64,000 bases of DNA from JBKEDF01 sp047975325 (GCA_047975325.1 JBKEDF010000055.1:1-64000); one strand, 5' to 3'; positions 1-8,772 are shown, numbered from the stretch's first letter. A program made the numbers and translations. Notes: generated from the letters alone by a model not told the origin.

Positions 1-405
1 TCCGACGACCTTCTGGACAATCTCGCGCATTGCTCTGCGCAACTGGGCAAGATTGGACTCATCGGTAAAGACCCCTTGAAAACCACCCGCATTGGCATGA
101 TCGAACATAACCTGCAACAGGGCGTCCCGGACCTTTGGTTCCCGGGCATAGATCTTTTCGGAGCCGCCCGTGGTGACTTCCAGCCCGAGCGTAATGATGA
201 TCATTGAGGAAACACGCCCGTGTTCCAGGACCGGAACAATGAACTGGTTGTTCAGTTTGACAAATTCAGTTTCGGTCGGTGCCACTTCCGGTGGCTGCTC
301 TGTTTTCTCGACCTCTTCGGTGACAGGCGGGCGGAGCAAAACCCCCGCACCGGCCCCCGCCGCAAGGCCAAAAACCGCAAGAAGAACAGGGAGGATCTTG
401 CCCAT
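1..405 (-). CDS. fliL: FliL-like flagellar basal body-associated protein (partial, C-terminus cut by window)
   Basis: About 135 residues are visible; the gene starts at 405 and runs off the left edge. The N-terminus is one hydrophobic segment (about residues 4-25, LPVLLAVFGLAAG) followed by a Pro/Glu-rich linker and an alpha/beta domain, which is the layout of FliL, the inner-membrane protein that sits around the stator and supports torque. It lies immediately after flgH on the same strand at the end of the flagellar run, a common position in Rhodobacterales. The family is inferred from layout and context rather than from a diagnostic motif. Confidence 0.72.
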   Translation of the reverse strand, partial: MGKILPVLLAVFGLAAGAGAGVLLRPPVTEEVEKTEQPPEVAPTETEFVKLNNQFIVPVLEHGRVSSMIIITLGLEVTTGGSEKIYAREPKVRDALLQVMFDHANAGGFQGVFTDESNLAQLRRAMREIVQKVVG

Positions 406-414
406 GTGATCACC

Positions 415-1134
415 TCAGAAGGGAAGGACGATATCGGCGATCTGATCGCCATAGCGTGTCTGTTGTACATCCGAAATCTGGCCACGCCCGCCATAGGCAA
501 TCCGCGCACCTGCAATCCGGTCATAGCCAATCTCATTCTTGCGGCTGATATCGGCGGGGCGGACATAGCCAGTTACAATCAGTTCCCGCAATTCGAAATT
601 CACCCGAACCTCCTGTTGTCCCTCGATCCGCAAAACGCCATTGGGCAATTCCTCGACGACCGTTGCGGCCACTCGCAGCGTCAACTTTTCCTTGCGTTTT
701 ACCGATCCTTCTCCCGTATAATCAGAAGTTGAATCTGTCTTGACGGCCTCTGCAAGGCTTGCCCCGCCCGGCAATTTTGCGTCCGCACGTTGCGGCAAGC
801 CGAAAAGATGTGGGATTCCCATGGATTGTGATCCACGGCGGCTGCGATCCGACGAATTGGATATCTCCGCCTTGTCATTGATTTCGATAACCACGGTCAG
901 GATATCACCGCGGCGACTTGCCCTTCGATCCCCGAACAATGAATTTTCGCCTGCCGACCAGAGTGATGAGCTTACAGTTGGTCCTTCCGGCCTGGCATAT
1001 TCCGGCAAGGGGGAGGAATACATCGCATGGTGCTGGTAGCTGCCTTCAAGGGGAGAAAAAGACGGTGCCTTGCCGACCTCACCCAGCCTGTCACAAGCAC
1101 CCAGGAACAAAAGGAGGAGAATAAATATACGCAT
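415..1134 (-). CDS. flgH: Flagellar L-ring protein FlgH
   Basis: This is the outer-membrane L-ring lipoprotein of the flagellar basal body, 239 residues. The N-terminus MRIFILLLLFLGAC is a lipoprotein signal with an LGAC lipobox, so Cys14 should be the lipidated residue. The interior carries FlgH-like text (SLWSAGENSLFGDRRA, GDILTVVIEINDKAEISN, VTGYVRPADI). A longer in-frame start exists at 1176, but it would bury the signal peptide and overlap flgA; 1134 leaves one base after the flgA stop. It is part of the run flgB-flgC-fliE-fliQ-flgF-flgG-flgA-flgH-fliL. Confidence 0.95.
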   Translation of the reverse strand: MRIFILLLLFLGACDRLGEVGKAPSFSPLEGSYQHHAMYSSPLPEYARPEGPTVSSSLWSAGENSLFGDRRASRRGDILTVVIEINDKAEISNSSDRSRRGSQSMGIPHLFGLPQRADAKLPGGASLAEAVKTDSTSDYTGEGSVKRKEKLTLRVAATVVEELPNGVLRIEGQQEVRVNFELRELIVTGYVRPADISRKNEIGYDRIAGARIAYGGRGQISDVQQTRYGDQIADIVLPF

Positions 1135-1135
1135 A

Positions 1136-1570
1136 TCAGGAACCATTGGGGTTGGAACCGACATGGATTGTGCCATCTGCAGAAATCCGGCCGGTTATCG
1201 TGTTGCGGGAGGTAAGATTCATAACGCGGATCACATCACCCTGACCGCCTCGTTCAAGCGCCCGGCCCTCGGTGGAAATTCCCAGATGGCCCGCACGGAA
1301 ATGCAGGGTGACAATCTGATTGCGATTGACCAGTGCAGGCGGGCCCAGGTCACCGGAGCGTATGGCACGCCCTGCATAAAGGGTAACGCGGGCCTCCTGC
1401 CCGATGGCAAGGTCCGGATTTTCCATGGCCCCCGGAATGGCAGCTTTGACCAATGCCATATCAGTAGGTGCAAGCACTGACTGCGCACGGATTGTCCGTG
1501 TTGCAACCAGGCTATCGGCCAGGGTTGGCGCCGGAAACACAAGGGAAAGGATAACAAGGAGCCGGGTCAT
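1136..1570 (-). CDS. flgA: Flagellar P-ring assembly chaperone FlgA
   Basis: A periplasmic protein of 144 residues with signal peptide MTRLLVILSLVFPAPTLA. It contains SAF-domain-like sequence (AGRAIRSGDLGPPALVNRNQIVTL) and the C-terminal pattern DVIRVMNLTSRNTITGRI typical of FlgA, which helps FlgI polymerise into the P ring. It is short compared with enterobacterial FlgA (about 220 residues), as is usual in alphaproteobacteria. Its start overlaps the flgG stop by four bases (ATGA), so translational coupling is likely. Confidence 0.93.
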   Translation of the reverse strand: MTRLLVILSLVFPAPTLADSLVATRTIRAQSVLAPTDMALVKAAIPGAMENPDLAIGQEARVTLYAGRAIRSGDLGPPALVNRNQIVTLHFRAGHLGISTEGRALERGGQGDVIRVMNLTSRNTITGRISADGTIHVGSNPNGS

Positions 1571-2352
1571 CTGAGTTGTGTCGTGGCTGACAGCATCTGA
1601 TCGGCCGCAGTAATGACCTTGGCATTCAGTTCATAACCGCGCTGTGCCTTGATCAGTTCGGTAACCTCACGCACGGCATCAACGGAGCTTTCCTCAAGGT
1701 AGCCCTGACGGAGCGTGCCGAGGCCGTCTAGACCGGGGGTTCCCGGCGTTGCAGGACCGGAGGCAGGCGTTTCCAGAAAAAGGTTTGAGCCGATTGCCTC
1801 CAACCCCTTTTCATTGGTGAAGTTCGCCATGGTGAACTGCCCAAGCAATTCCGGTTCCACCCGATCATTGAAATAGGCCCAGACCTCACCGGCCGCATTG
1901 ATCGACAGGCTGCGCGCATCATCCGGGATCGTGATGCCCGGCGCGACCTGATGACCATCCGAGGTTACAATCAAGCCATCACCGGTACGTTTGAGCCCGC
2001 CATCACGGGTATAAGCCGGCGTACCGGAAGGCAGCGCGACCTCAAGGTAGCCACGACCCTCGATCGCAATATCAAGGTCGCCACCCGTGGCAACCAGGGA
2101 ACCTTGCCCAAGGACCATTGATACTGCTGCAGGCCGAGCACCGAGGCCGATCTGCACACCGGTTGGCAATTGTGTACCATCCGTTGCGGATACGGTGCCG
2201 GGCCGGGCCAATTGTTGATAATGAAGATCGGCAAATTCCGCGCGCCGCGCGTTGTAACCGGTGGTAGACATGTTTGCGAGGTTGTTTGACACAACATCGA
2301 CCCGCATCTGTTGCGCGGCCATGCCGCTGGCTGCTATTTGCAATGCTTTCAT
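1567..2352 (-). CDS. flgG: Flagellar distal rod protein FlgG
   Basis: A 261-residue rod protein exported by the flagellar type III system. The N-terminus MKALQIAASGMAAQQMRVDVVSNNLANMSTTGYNARRAEF is the conserved rod/hook N-terminal helix, and the C-terminus (LEESSVDAVREVTELIKAQRGYELNAKVI) is the conserved flg_bbr_C helix. Length matches FlgG (about 260). It follows flgF by nine bases and overlaps flgA by four. Confidence 0.97.
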   Translation of the reverse strand: MKALQIAASGMAAQQMRVDVVSNNLANMSTTGYNARRAEFADLHYQQLARPGTVSATDGTQLPTGVQIGLGARPAAVSMVLGQGSLVATGGDLDIAIEGRGYLEVALPSGTPAYTRDGGLKRTGDGLIVTSDGHQVAPGITIPDDARSLSINAAGEVWAYFNDRVEPELLGQFTMANFTNEKGLEAIGSNLFLETPASGPATPGTPGLDGLGTLRQGYLEESSVDAVREVTELIKAQRGYELNAKVITAADQMLSATTQLR

Positions 2353-2361
2353 AGCTGTCTC

Positions 2362-3072
2362 CTATCGTCCCAGTACCTGGATGACGCCACGCATGCGTTC
2401 ATCCTCCTTTTCGAGAAAACCCTGGCCGAGTTCATAGGCCCGCTGCACCGAAATCATCCGGGCTATCTCGGAGATTGGATTGACATTGCTTTCCTCGACA
2501 AAGCCCTGCATCAGGGTTGCACCTTCGGCCGGCTCCAGTTCATCGGCGGAAAAGACCGTTCCATTCTGATGTTGCAGGGCAAGAGGATCTGTCGGACGCC
2601 ACAGGCCAATCTGGGCGATCGGATTCCCCCCCGCCGACAGTGTGCCGTCACTACCCAGTGCAATTTCACCCGCATCCGGTGGAACGAAGATCGGTGCACC
2701 ACCAAGATCAAGAAGCCGGTATCCATCCCCATTCACCAGTTCGCCTTCGGCATTCGGGGTAAAGGCCCCCGCACGGGTCAGACGCTGACCCCCCGGTGTT
2801 TCGATCAGGAAAAAACCCTCGCCCTGAATGGCGAAATCGAAGGTGCCGCCCGTCTGTGACAATCCGGCCTGGCGCAGATCCACATTCCGTGCCGAAGCGC
2901 GCGCGATCGACAATGAAGGAGCATCCTCCATCCTGCGGATATATTCGGAAAAGATCACGCCCTCACGACGAAAGCCGGTGGTAGAGATATTGGCGATATT
3001 GTTGGCGATGACCTGCATTTCACGCATCAGGCCGGATTGCCGGTTCAAGGCGACATAGCTGGCAGCATCCAT
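2362..3072 (-). CDS. flgF: Flagellar proximal rod protein FlgF
   Basis: 236 residues. The N-terminal rod helix (LMREMQVIANNIANISTTGFRREGVIF) and C-terminal helix (EESNVNPISEIARMISVQRAYELGQGFLEKEDERM) mark a flagellar rod protein. Its size and position directly before flgG identify it as FlgF, part of the proximal rod between FlgB/FlgC and FlgG. Three bases separate it from the fliQ stop upstream. Confidence 0.95.
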   Translation of the reverse strand: MDAASYVALNRQSGLMREMQVIANNIANISTTGFRREGVIFSEYIRRMEDAPSLSIARASARNVDLRQAGLSQTGGTFDFAIQGEGFFLIETPGGQRLTRAGAFTPNAEGELVNGDGYRLLDLGGAPIFVPPDAGEIALGSDGTLSAGGNPIAQIGLWRPTDPLALQHQNGTVFSADELEPAEGATLMQGFVEESNVNPISEIARMISVQRAYELGQGFLEKEDERMRGVIQVLGR

Positions 3073-3075
3073 TGG

Positions 3076-3342
3076 TCAGCCTCCCGCAACCATGGGGATC
3101 AGCCGGTCGGTGAAAAAGTTCACCAGCGTCGAGGTCATGAAGGACATCGACACCCAGAAAACCGCAAGCATCGCCCCCACCTTGGGCACGAAAGTCAGCG
3201 TCATTTCCTGAACCGAGGTAAGGGCCTGGAAAAGTCCGACAGCCACACCCGTGATCAACGCGACCATCAGAAGCGGTGTCGAAATCAACACGGCAACCCA
3301 TAACCCCTGACGAAGCGCGTCAAAGAAATCCGCCTCGGTCAT
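3076..3342 (-). CDS. fliQ: Flagellar export gate protein FliQ
   Basis: 88 residues with two long hydrophobic helices (about 14-40 and 52-72) and the FliQ-type opening TEADFFDALRQGLWVAVLISTPLLMVALITGVAVGLFQALTSVQEMTLTF, quoted here only as a region; the key part is the LFQALTSVQEMTL segment. FliQ forms part of the FliP-FliQ-FliR export gate. fliR is in the second flagellar block; fliP is not in the window. It overlaps fliE by four bases. Confidence 0.94.
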   Translation of the reverse strand: MTEADFFDALRQGLWVAVLISTPLLMVALITGVAVGLFQALTSVQEMTLTFVPKVGAMLAVFWVSMSFMTSTLVNFFTDRLIPMVAGG

Positions 3343-3623
3343 ACCGGCATCCTCAGGATTTCCTGATAGGCTTCGACTACCTTGTCACGCACCATCACGA
3401 CGGTTTCGACTGCGGTTTCCGTTGCAGCCAATGCTTGGACAAGAGCATTGGGATCAGCATTCCCAATCATCGCCGCCTTTGCAGTCTGTTCCCCCCGCGC
3501 GAGCGTTTCGGCAAATGAGGTGGCCAGTTTGCTGAAATCCATGCCTTGCGTTTGAGGTTCGGCTGCCGCGGCTTTGCGGGCCTTGAGATAGGATTGGCTG
3601 GCAAGAGAGCTTGTGATTTCCAT
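3339..3623 (-). CDS. fliE: Flagellar hook-basal body adaptor FliE
   Basis: 94 residues, mostly helical. The C-terminal part (GNADPNALVQALAATETAVETVVMVRDKVVEAYQEILRMPV) carries the FliE signature of a conserved MVRDKVVEAYQEILRMPV tail. FliE links the MS ring to the proximal rod and is an early export substrate. It lies between flgC and fliQ, the standard flgBC-fliE order, and shares four bases with fliQ. Confidence 0.95.
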   Translation of the reverse strand: MEITSSLASQSYLKARKAAAAEPQTQGMDFSKLATSFAETLARGEQTAKAAMIGNADPNALVQALAATETAVETVVMVRDKVVEAYQEILRMPV

Positions 3624-3635
3624 TCTGAAATTCCC

Positions 3636-4016
3636 TTATTTGCGTAGGAGTTCGAACAGGCTCCGCGTCATTTGGCGTGTCTGGTCGAACAGTTTGAGAT
3701 TTGCTTCGTAGCTGCGCTGTGCCTCACGGGCGTCTGCAATTTCGATCACAAGATCAACATTTGACCCTTTATAGTGACCTGTCGCATCGGCCAGTGGATG
3801 ACCGGGGTCATAAATTCCGGGCAGTTCTGCCGGGTCGAGGCGAACAGCACCTGTCCTGACCCGACCATCGCCCACCACTTCCCGGAAACTGATCGTCTTT
3901 CGCCGATAGCCTGGCGTATCTGCATTCGCGATATTTTCCGAAACATGGCGAAGCCGCTGGCCCTGCGCCTCCATTCCGGAGGCGGAAATGCTGAGTGCGT
4001 GAAGAAGGTCTGTCAT
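3636..4016 (-). CDS. flgC: Flagellar proximal rod protein FlgC
   Basis: 126 residues. The N-terminus MTDLLHALSISASGMEAQGQRLRHVSENIANADTPGYRRK is the FlgC-type rod helix, and the C-terminal helix (NVDLVIEIADAREAQRSYEANLKLFDQTRQMTRSLFELL) matches the family. Together with FlgB it builds the rod base. It starts three bases after the flgB stop. Confidence 0.96.
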   Translation of the reverse strand: MTDLLHALSISASGMEAQGQRLRHVSENIANADTPGYRRKTISFREVVGDGRVRTGAVRLDPAELPGIYDPGHPLADATGHYKGSNVDLVIEIADAREAQRSYEANLKLFDQTRQMTRSLFELLRK

Positions 4017-4019
4017 GGC

Positions 4020-4403
4020 CTACCTCCCCCGCCCAAGGGCGGTTTTCAAGATGTTGGATGTGCTGCGATAGATTGACAGGGCCATATCGTGCTGCTGGCG
4101 AACCTCCGCCATGCGCACCATTTCCTGTTCCAGGGAAACAGAATTGCCATTTGGGGCCATCTCTCCGGATATCGTCATGGGCTTTGGTGTGGTGCCTGAC
4201 ATTACGCTGCCGAAATGGCCCGGCCTTGTGGCCTTTATTTGATCCGGCGCGGAGGCATATACCCTGGCAAAATCCGGCAGGTCCCGGGCCTTGAACCCCG
4301 GCGTATCCGCATTTGCGATATTGCGCGCAATGATGCCCATCCGCGCCCCGGCATAAGACGCCATCGCCTGCGCCATTCGGGTAATTTCAAGTTTTTCAAT
4401 CAT
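4020..4403 (-). CDS. flgB: Flagellar proximal rod protein FlgB
   Basis: 127 residues from the start at 4403 (MIEKLEITRMAQAMASYAG). The segment IIARNIANADTPGFKARDLPDF is the conserved rod motif. A start ten codons upstream (4433) is possible, but the 4403 start has GGGAG about nine bases in front, while the upstream one has no clear ribosome binding site. It is the first gene of the minus-strand flagellar run and is divergent from fliI. Confidence 0.92.
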   Translation of the reverse strand: MIEKLEITRMAQAMASYAGARMGIIARNIANADTPGFKARDLPDFARVYASAPDQIKATRPGHFGSVMSGTTPKPMTISGEMAPNGNSVSLEQEMVRMAEVRQQHDMALSIYRSTSNILKTALGRGR

Positions 4404-4487
4404 CGGGGCTTCTCCCTCGATCCGTTTCATCAAGGCTTAAGGGTGATTCCTTTAGAAACGGTAATCAGTGAACAAAGGGAGAATCCC
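4404..4487. promoter_or_regulatory. Divergent promoter region between flgB and fliI
   Basis: This 84-base gap separates the divergently transcribed flgB and fliI, so promoters for both directions should lie here or within the first codons. The fliI ribosome binding site (AAAGGGAGA, 4475-4483) is visible. I found neither a convincing sigma-54 element (GG-N10-GC with TGGC and TTGC) nor a clear sigma-28 element, so the controlling sigma factor is not resolved by eye. Confidence 0.5.
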
Positions 4488-5807
4488 ATGACGGGGCCAT
4501 TTGACGGATTGCGTGCAAGACTCAATGAAATAAGTCCGGTTCACCGTATCGGGCAGATTACCGAAATAGGTGCGGGCCGGATAAAGGTGGCTGGGCTTAC
4601 CCCCGGAATCACACTTGGAGATCGTGTTCGAATCGGGGAAAGAACCGGGGCGGAGGTCCTGCGAATTGGCAAGGAAGGTGCAACGGTATTGCCGGAAGAT
4701 GGCATGGAAGGCTTTGCCATTGGTGATACTGTCCGACATCTGGGGCGCTCCGAGATTGCTCCGGACGACAGCTGGATCGGCCGGGTAATCGATCCCTTTG
4801 GGCAGCCATTGGACGGCCGCCCTATCTTTCCTGGAACATGCCTCCGTCCGCTACGGGGCGGCCCGCCCCCGGCGGCGACGCGGCGCCCGTTGGGGACACG
4901 GCTTCAAACCGGTCTTGCCGTATTCAATACGCTGCTTCCCATTGTGCGGGGACAGCGGATCGGCCTTTTTGCCGGCTCCGGGGTTGGGAAATCTTCCCTT
5001 CTGGCCCGTTTTGCAGGTTCGGTTGAGGCGGATGTCATCGTGATTGCCCTTGTTGGCGAACGCGGGCGGGAATTGCGCGAATTCACCGATCAGGTATTGG
5101 GTGCACGGGGAATGGCGCGTAGCGTGGTCGTTGCGGCAACCTCGGATCAATCCCCGCTTATACGGCGGCGCTGTCTCTGGTCGGCAATGGCGGTGGCGGA
5201 GCATTTTCGCGATCAGGGCCGACAGGTCCTGCTGCTGGCCGACAGTGTGACGCGATTTGCCGAAGCCCATCGTGAGATTGCTCTTTCAGCCGGTGAGGAA
5301 GCGCATCTTCGGGGCTATCCGCCTTCCACGGCACAGACGATCATGGCGCTGGCTGAACGCGCAGGCCCCGGCCGGGATGATCCGGGCTGCGGCGATATCA
5401 CTGCAATCTTTTCGGTCCTGGTTGCGGGCTCGGATATGGAGGAGCCTGTCGCCGATATCCTGCGAGGTGTGCTGGACGGCCATGTCGTTTTGGATCGTGC
5501 CATTGCGGAACGGGGACGCTATCCGGCAATTGACCTTTTGCGTTCCGTCTCCCGAAGCCTGCCAAATGCGGCCAGCGAAGAGGAAAACCAGATCATTTCC
5601 ACCGCCCGGCAACTTCTGGGCGCCTGGGACCGGGCCGAGATGATGGTGCAGGCGGGGCTTTATTCGAAAGGTTCCGATCCACAGATCGATGCGGCCATCA
5701 AGATCTGGCCACAGCTTGATGCTTTCCTGGCGGAAATGGCCCCCGAAGGGATCGATGCCAGTTTTCAACGGCTTTCCGAATGTCTGGCAGCGGCAGATAT
5801 AGCCTGA
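4488..5807 (+). CDS. fliI: Flagellum-specific ATPase FliI
   Basis: 439 residues, the usual FliI length. This is the hexameric ATPase that feeds substrates to the flagellar type III export gate. Walker A is GSGVGKSS at residues 163-170. F1-beta-like text follows (VVVAATSDQSPLIRRRC, LLLADSVTRFAEAHREIALSAGE, GYPPSTAQTIMALAERAGP). The start at 4488 has AAAGGGAGA upstream; an in-frame extension to 4215 overlaps flgB and is rejected. Its TGA stop (5805-5807) lies inside repeat copy 1. Confidence 0.97.
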   Translation: MTGPFDGLRARLNEISPVHRIGQITEIGAGRIKVAGLTPGITLGDRVRIGERTGAEVLRIGKEGATVLPEDGMEGFAIGDTVRHLGRSEIAPDDSWIGRVIDPFGQPLDGRPIFPGTCLRPLRGGPPPAATRRPLGTRLQTGLAVFNTLLPIVRGQRIGLFAGSGVGKSSLLARFAGSVEADVIVIALVGERGRELREFTDQVLGARGMARSVVVAATSDQSPLIRRRCLWSAMAVAEHFRDQGRQVLLLADSVTRFAEAHREIALSAGEEAHLRGYPPSTAQTIMALAERAGPGRDDPGCGDITAIFSVLVAGSDMEEPVADILRGVLDGHVVLDRAIAERGRYPAIDLLRSVSRSLPNAASEEENQIISTARQLLGAWDRAEMMVQAGLYSKGSDPQIDAAIKIWPQLDAFLAEMAPEGIDASFQRLSECLAAADIA

Positions 5808-5907
5808 CGACTTTATTTGGATCATGTCGTCAGGCTATAACTTTTTGATTTTACGCTGATGCTGCGCAAATTTGATGATCAGTTTTGCTTCCGTCAGCTA
5901 TACCTGA
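5802..5907 (+). repeat. Interspersed repeat, copy 1 (fliI 3' end)
   Basis: About 106 bases. It opens with a perfect 10-bp inverted repeat (GCCTGACGAC 5802-5811 with GTCGTCAGGC 5826-5835) followed by TATAACTTTTT and GATTTTACGCTGATG. Bases 5838-5864 (27 bp) are identical to 20752-20778 read on the minus strand. A third, more diverged copy is at 61396-61503. The fliI stop codon lies in the left arm. Hairpin plus T-rich tract suggests a terminator role. The remaining 166 bases up to 6073 show nothing I recognise. Confidence 0.85.
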
Positions 5908-6073
5908 GCGAGTGCACGCGATTTCATCCACGAATATCCATTCACCGGTAGCGTGTGGGCGTATCACCTTTGTAAGAAGATTTGAGCCGGAAAGGCATCT
6001 GCTACGCCAAATCCGTCTGTTGTCCTGCTACACTGAAACCTCTGGTGGGACGGAATCTGCCCTTTGGCCTTGC

Positions 6074-6703
6074 TTACTGTGCTCGTTTAAATGCTGCCGT
6101 CGCAACACCCATGGCAATTAACGCGCTGCCGCCAAGACGAGAGAACCAGGCCAAAACTGATGGGCGCGCGATCTTTGTTCGTAGTTTGTCGGCTAGAATC
6201 GCATAGGCAAGGGCATTGATTGCCGCCAGTCCGACAAAAGTGACGACAAGTATTGCGAACTGAGGCAAGAGCGGGCTGTCCACGACGACGAATTGAGGCG
6301 CAAACGCAATGAAGAACGTGATGGATTTTGGATTGAGGGCAGTCACGGCCGCAGCGTGACCAAAAACGCTTGATGCGCTGGTTTCCGTTATTTTCTCCAG
6401 ATCGCCGAGCACGGCTGTTGGGGCGCTTCGGAAAAGTTTGATCCCCAGATAAACAAGATAGGCTGCACCGATCCACTTCAGGACGGAAAACAAGGTGGCA
6501 GATGCCAGAACCAGGGCACCCAGACCGGCAAGCGACGCCGACATCGCAATGAGATCTCCCAGAGCGACGCCCGCAACGGTTGCTATTGCGACCCGTTTGC
6601 CTTGACTGATCGCATAGCTGAGAACGAGCAATACCGTCGGGCCGGGAACCAGTAAAATTGCGATAGAGGCTGCAACAAATGCCAGCCAGATTTGAAAATC
6701 CAT
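6074..6703 (-). CDS. LysE/RhtB-family amino acid exporter
   Basis: 209 residues with about six hydrophobic segments. The N-terminal pattern VPGPTVLLVLSYAISQGKRVAIATVAGVALGD is the conserved LysE-fold motif (PGP followed by a GxxxG helix). Members export amino acids such as lysine, threonine or homoserine lactone; the substrate cannot be told here. Start 6703 is chosen because AAGG lies upstream and the 16-residue extension to 6751 is not family-like. It stands alone between repeat copy 1 and the GSCFA pair; 6704-6955 upstream contains no recognisable gene. Confidence 0.88.
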   Translation of the reverse strand: MDFQIWLAFVAASIAILLVPGPTVLLVLSYAISQGKRVAIATVAGVALGDLIAMSASLAGLGALVLASATLFSVLKWIGAAYLVYLGIKLFRSAPTAVLGDLEKITETSASSVFGHAAAVTALNPKSITFFIAFAPQFVVVDSPLLPQFAILVVTFVGLAAINALAYAILADKLRTKIARPSVLAWFSRLGGSALIAMGVATAAFKRAQ

Positions 6704-6955
6704 GAGAAGACCTTTCCAGCTTTCAGGTGAGCCAGCCACAGCATCGACCAACTGTAAAGAAGAAATGCACGGGGATGACTTTGCGACGCAGCACCGGTCA
6801 ATATGGGCACCCCAAGCGGATCTTGGGTTTTCATAAATTGGCGCATCTGCGATGCGGATCGAACAGGCCAGGGATCGACCTTCGAAAACCGCTATGGAAC
6901 ATCAATCCGTGCGACAAGCCCCCATCAGGGGTGCGGCAGACATGACGGAAAGCAT

Positions 6956-7687
6956 TCAGAGGTCTGTGATCATGGGGAAACTGGCATCAGTCACGCCCGC
7001 TTGGGCCAGTATCCGCTGCAGGATGACTGCGCCATAATCGGCATTCTTGTGAACGGCATCACCGCCATCCACCCCGAATCTGGCCCTTGTCTGATAACCG
7101 TTGGTGATACTTTCCAAAGGTTGCAGAATGGCCTCGATTCCATCTTCGGCCAGAACGGCGGTGATATGGTCCTGGAGCAGCCGGTTTTCCGCCTCACCGG
7201 CGCGGCGGGCACGGCTGAGATTGCGTGGCGGGCGACCCTTGCCCTCGGTTTCAAAGGAGATCGGGTTCAGCACTACACGGGTGCCATCCGCTGCAATGTT
7301 GCGTGCCATCTGGTAAGTCGAGTGGCCGCGCAGATGATCGGCCAGTAATGCGCGAATGAAAGCCTGGGACAGATGTCGCCGGCGATGCATCATGTGATTC
7401 AGGATATCAGGGATCACCGCGCCTGGACGGATACGCGCGCCGACAAACACAACCATGTCATATTGAGCCGGGTCCAACCGGGTCAGCCCCTGCGCGTTGA
7501 AGCGCGCGAAGGCACGGGCCGTCGCGTCATCGTCAGGTACGATCTGTCCGTCCCGCCAGCTGATATTGCGGAAACGGTTCCCCGGAGTCCCCCAGAACGA
7601 TATTTCAACATCCGGTGAAACCACAACCTTGGCCATGCCACGTTTGAGCGCCGCAAGGTGGCTGTCGCCGAACAGCATGATCTTCAT
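6956..7687 (-). CDS. SGNH-hydrolase-like protein (MKIMLFGDSH), paired with GSCFA protein
   Basis: 243 residues, no signal peptide. The N-terminus MKIMLFGDSHLAALKRG is an SGNH-like block I (GDSH in place of GDS[LH]). DMVVFVGARIRPG could be block II/III-like, and no clear C-terminal DxxH is visible, so hydrolase activity is uncertain. It overlaps the upstream GSCFA gene by four bases (ATGA), so both are probably translated together. GSCFA and SGNH proteins in such pairs are often linked to acyl or glycan modification; that role is inference. Confidence 0.6.
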   Translation of the reverse strand: MKIMLFGDSHLAALKRGMAKVVVSPDVEISFWGTPGNRFRNISWRDGQIVPDDDATARAFARFNAQGLTRLDPAQYDMVVFVGARIRPGAVIPDILNHMMHRRRHLSQAFIRALLADHLRGHSTYQMARNIAADGTRVVLNPISFETEGKGRPPRNLSRARRAGEAENRLLQDHITAVLAEDGIEAILQPLESITNGYQTRARFGVDGGDAVHKNADYGAVILQRILAQAGVTDASFPMITDL

Positions 7688-8772
7688 GGTGCCGTCCGCT
7701 GGCCGGGGGTCTGGAAACTGGCCAGCATTTCCTCTTCGCAGCGGAGATCCTCCGCATCGTCGGTCTGATCGTCCCCAATCTTTGCTGCGGATGGGGTGAT
7801 GAGGTCCGGGCGGCTGGTCGTGCCAAAGCGGGCTGACAGGTCGTCAAAAAAACAGGTCATGACGTGGCTGACGCCTTCCGAGGTCACGCCACGCATATTG
7901 CTGGCGTAAAAACGTCCGCCAAAGACCGGACTGGTGATGATTTCATAGGAGGGAAAGTAATCGACATCCTCATTTTCCTCCATGATGGTTCCGGCGGCGG
8001 CGCGCAGGACCGATTTAGAATAGGTCGTGGCGGTCAGGACATGCTGGCCCGATGCGGTTGCGGTCAGCGGCACGGGCGATACGGTCAGCAGTATCTTGAC
8101 CCCCGGGTTGACGTTGCGCAGCAGGGCAAGGGCCGCGTTGAGGTTATCCAGAACTTCATGCTGCGTCATGTTGTGGAACTGATGACGACCGGGATCGAAG
8201 CTGCCGGCAATGGTGCCGGGGCAGACGGCATATTCCACTTTTTCGACGCTGTCGCGCCAGCATTCCGTCAGCCCGAGCGTGAAGATGAACAGCCTGGCCT
8301 TGCGCATCGCATCGCGGATGGCAGCCAGCGTGGCCTGGCGTGAGGTCCGTCCCTCTTCCACAGAGTCGAAACCGTCGGGTTCGATTGTCGGGCGGAACGG
8401 GTCATGGACACGGCCGTCCTGACACCAGAACAGGTCCGGGCACCGTTTGGGGTGCAGCGCCCAGTCGAACCACTGATGCAGCATCCGGGTTGTATAAATA
8501 TTGCCGGTTCGAAAGCTGAATACGCCGTAATAGAAGGCGTGGCGCAATGCCTCGGGCCCGGGCGCGGGTTCGGCGTCATACCAATGATAGCCGCGTGCCT
8601 TGAGGGCCCGGCCAATATGCTGGGCAAAGCAGGAACCAGCCGTGACGATGGGCATGTCCGGGCTGATGTCGAAACGGGGTTGCCATAGTCCGCGCATCTG
8701 TTCGGCGGCCATGTCAGCCACGCCGCTGCGCCAGAACGCGGTTTCGGGCAGGTCTTGGTAGGGATTGGTCAT
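7684..8772 (-). CDS. GSCFA-domain protein
   Basis: 362 residues from 8772 (MTNPYQDLPETAFWRSGV). The family-naming motif is present as AGSCFAQHIGRALKARGYHWYDAEPAPG, and the centre holds FIFTLGLTECW and LLTVSPVPLTAT, which fit the SGNH/GDSL-related fold of this family. Substrates are unknown in the family; members are found in cell-surface polysaccharide contexts. No signal peptide or membrane segment is visible. It is first in a two-gene operon with the SGNH-like gene. Confidence 0.85.
   Translation of the reverse strand: MTNPYQDLPETAFWRSGVADMAAEQMRGLWQPRFDISPDMPIVTAGSCFAQHIGRALKARGYHWYDAEPAPGPEALRHAFYYGVFSFRTGNIYTTRMLHQWFDWALHPKRCPDLFWCQDGRVHDPFRPTIEPDGFDSVEEGRTSRQATLAAIRDAMRKARLFIFTLGLTECWRDSVEKVEYAVCPGTIAGSFDPGRHQFHNMTQHEVLDNLNAALALLRNVNPGVKILLTVSPVPLTATASGQHVLTATTYSKSVLRAAAGTIMEENEDVDYFPSYEIITSPVFGGRFYASNMRGVTSEGVSHVMTCFFDDLSARFGTTSRPDLITPSAAKIGDDQTDDAEDLRCEEEMLASFQTPGQRTAP

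Noticed and set aside
4404..4487. Possible sigma-54 or sigma-28 flagellar promoters
   Set aside because: No GG-N10-GC with conserved flanks and no convincing sigma-28 pair was found here or upstream of flhA, so none is claimed.
5908..6073. Pseudogene remnant between repeat copy 1 and the LysE gene
   Set aside because: Translations in all frames give no stretch resembling a known protein, so degradation of a former gene is not supported.
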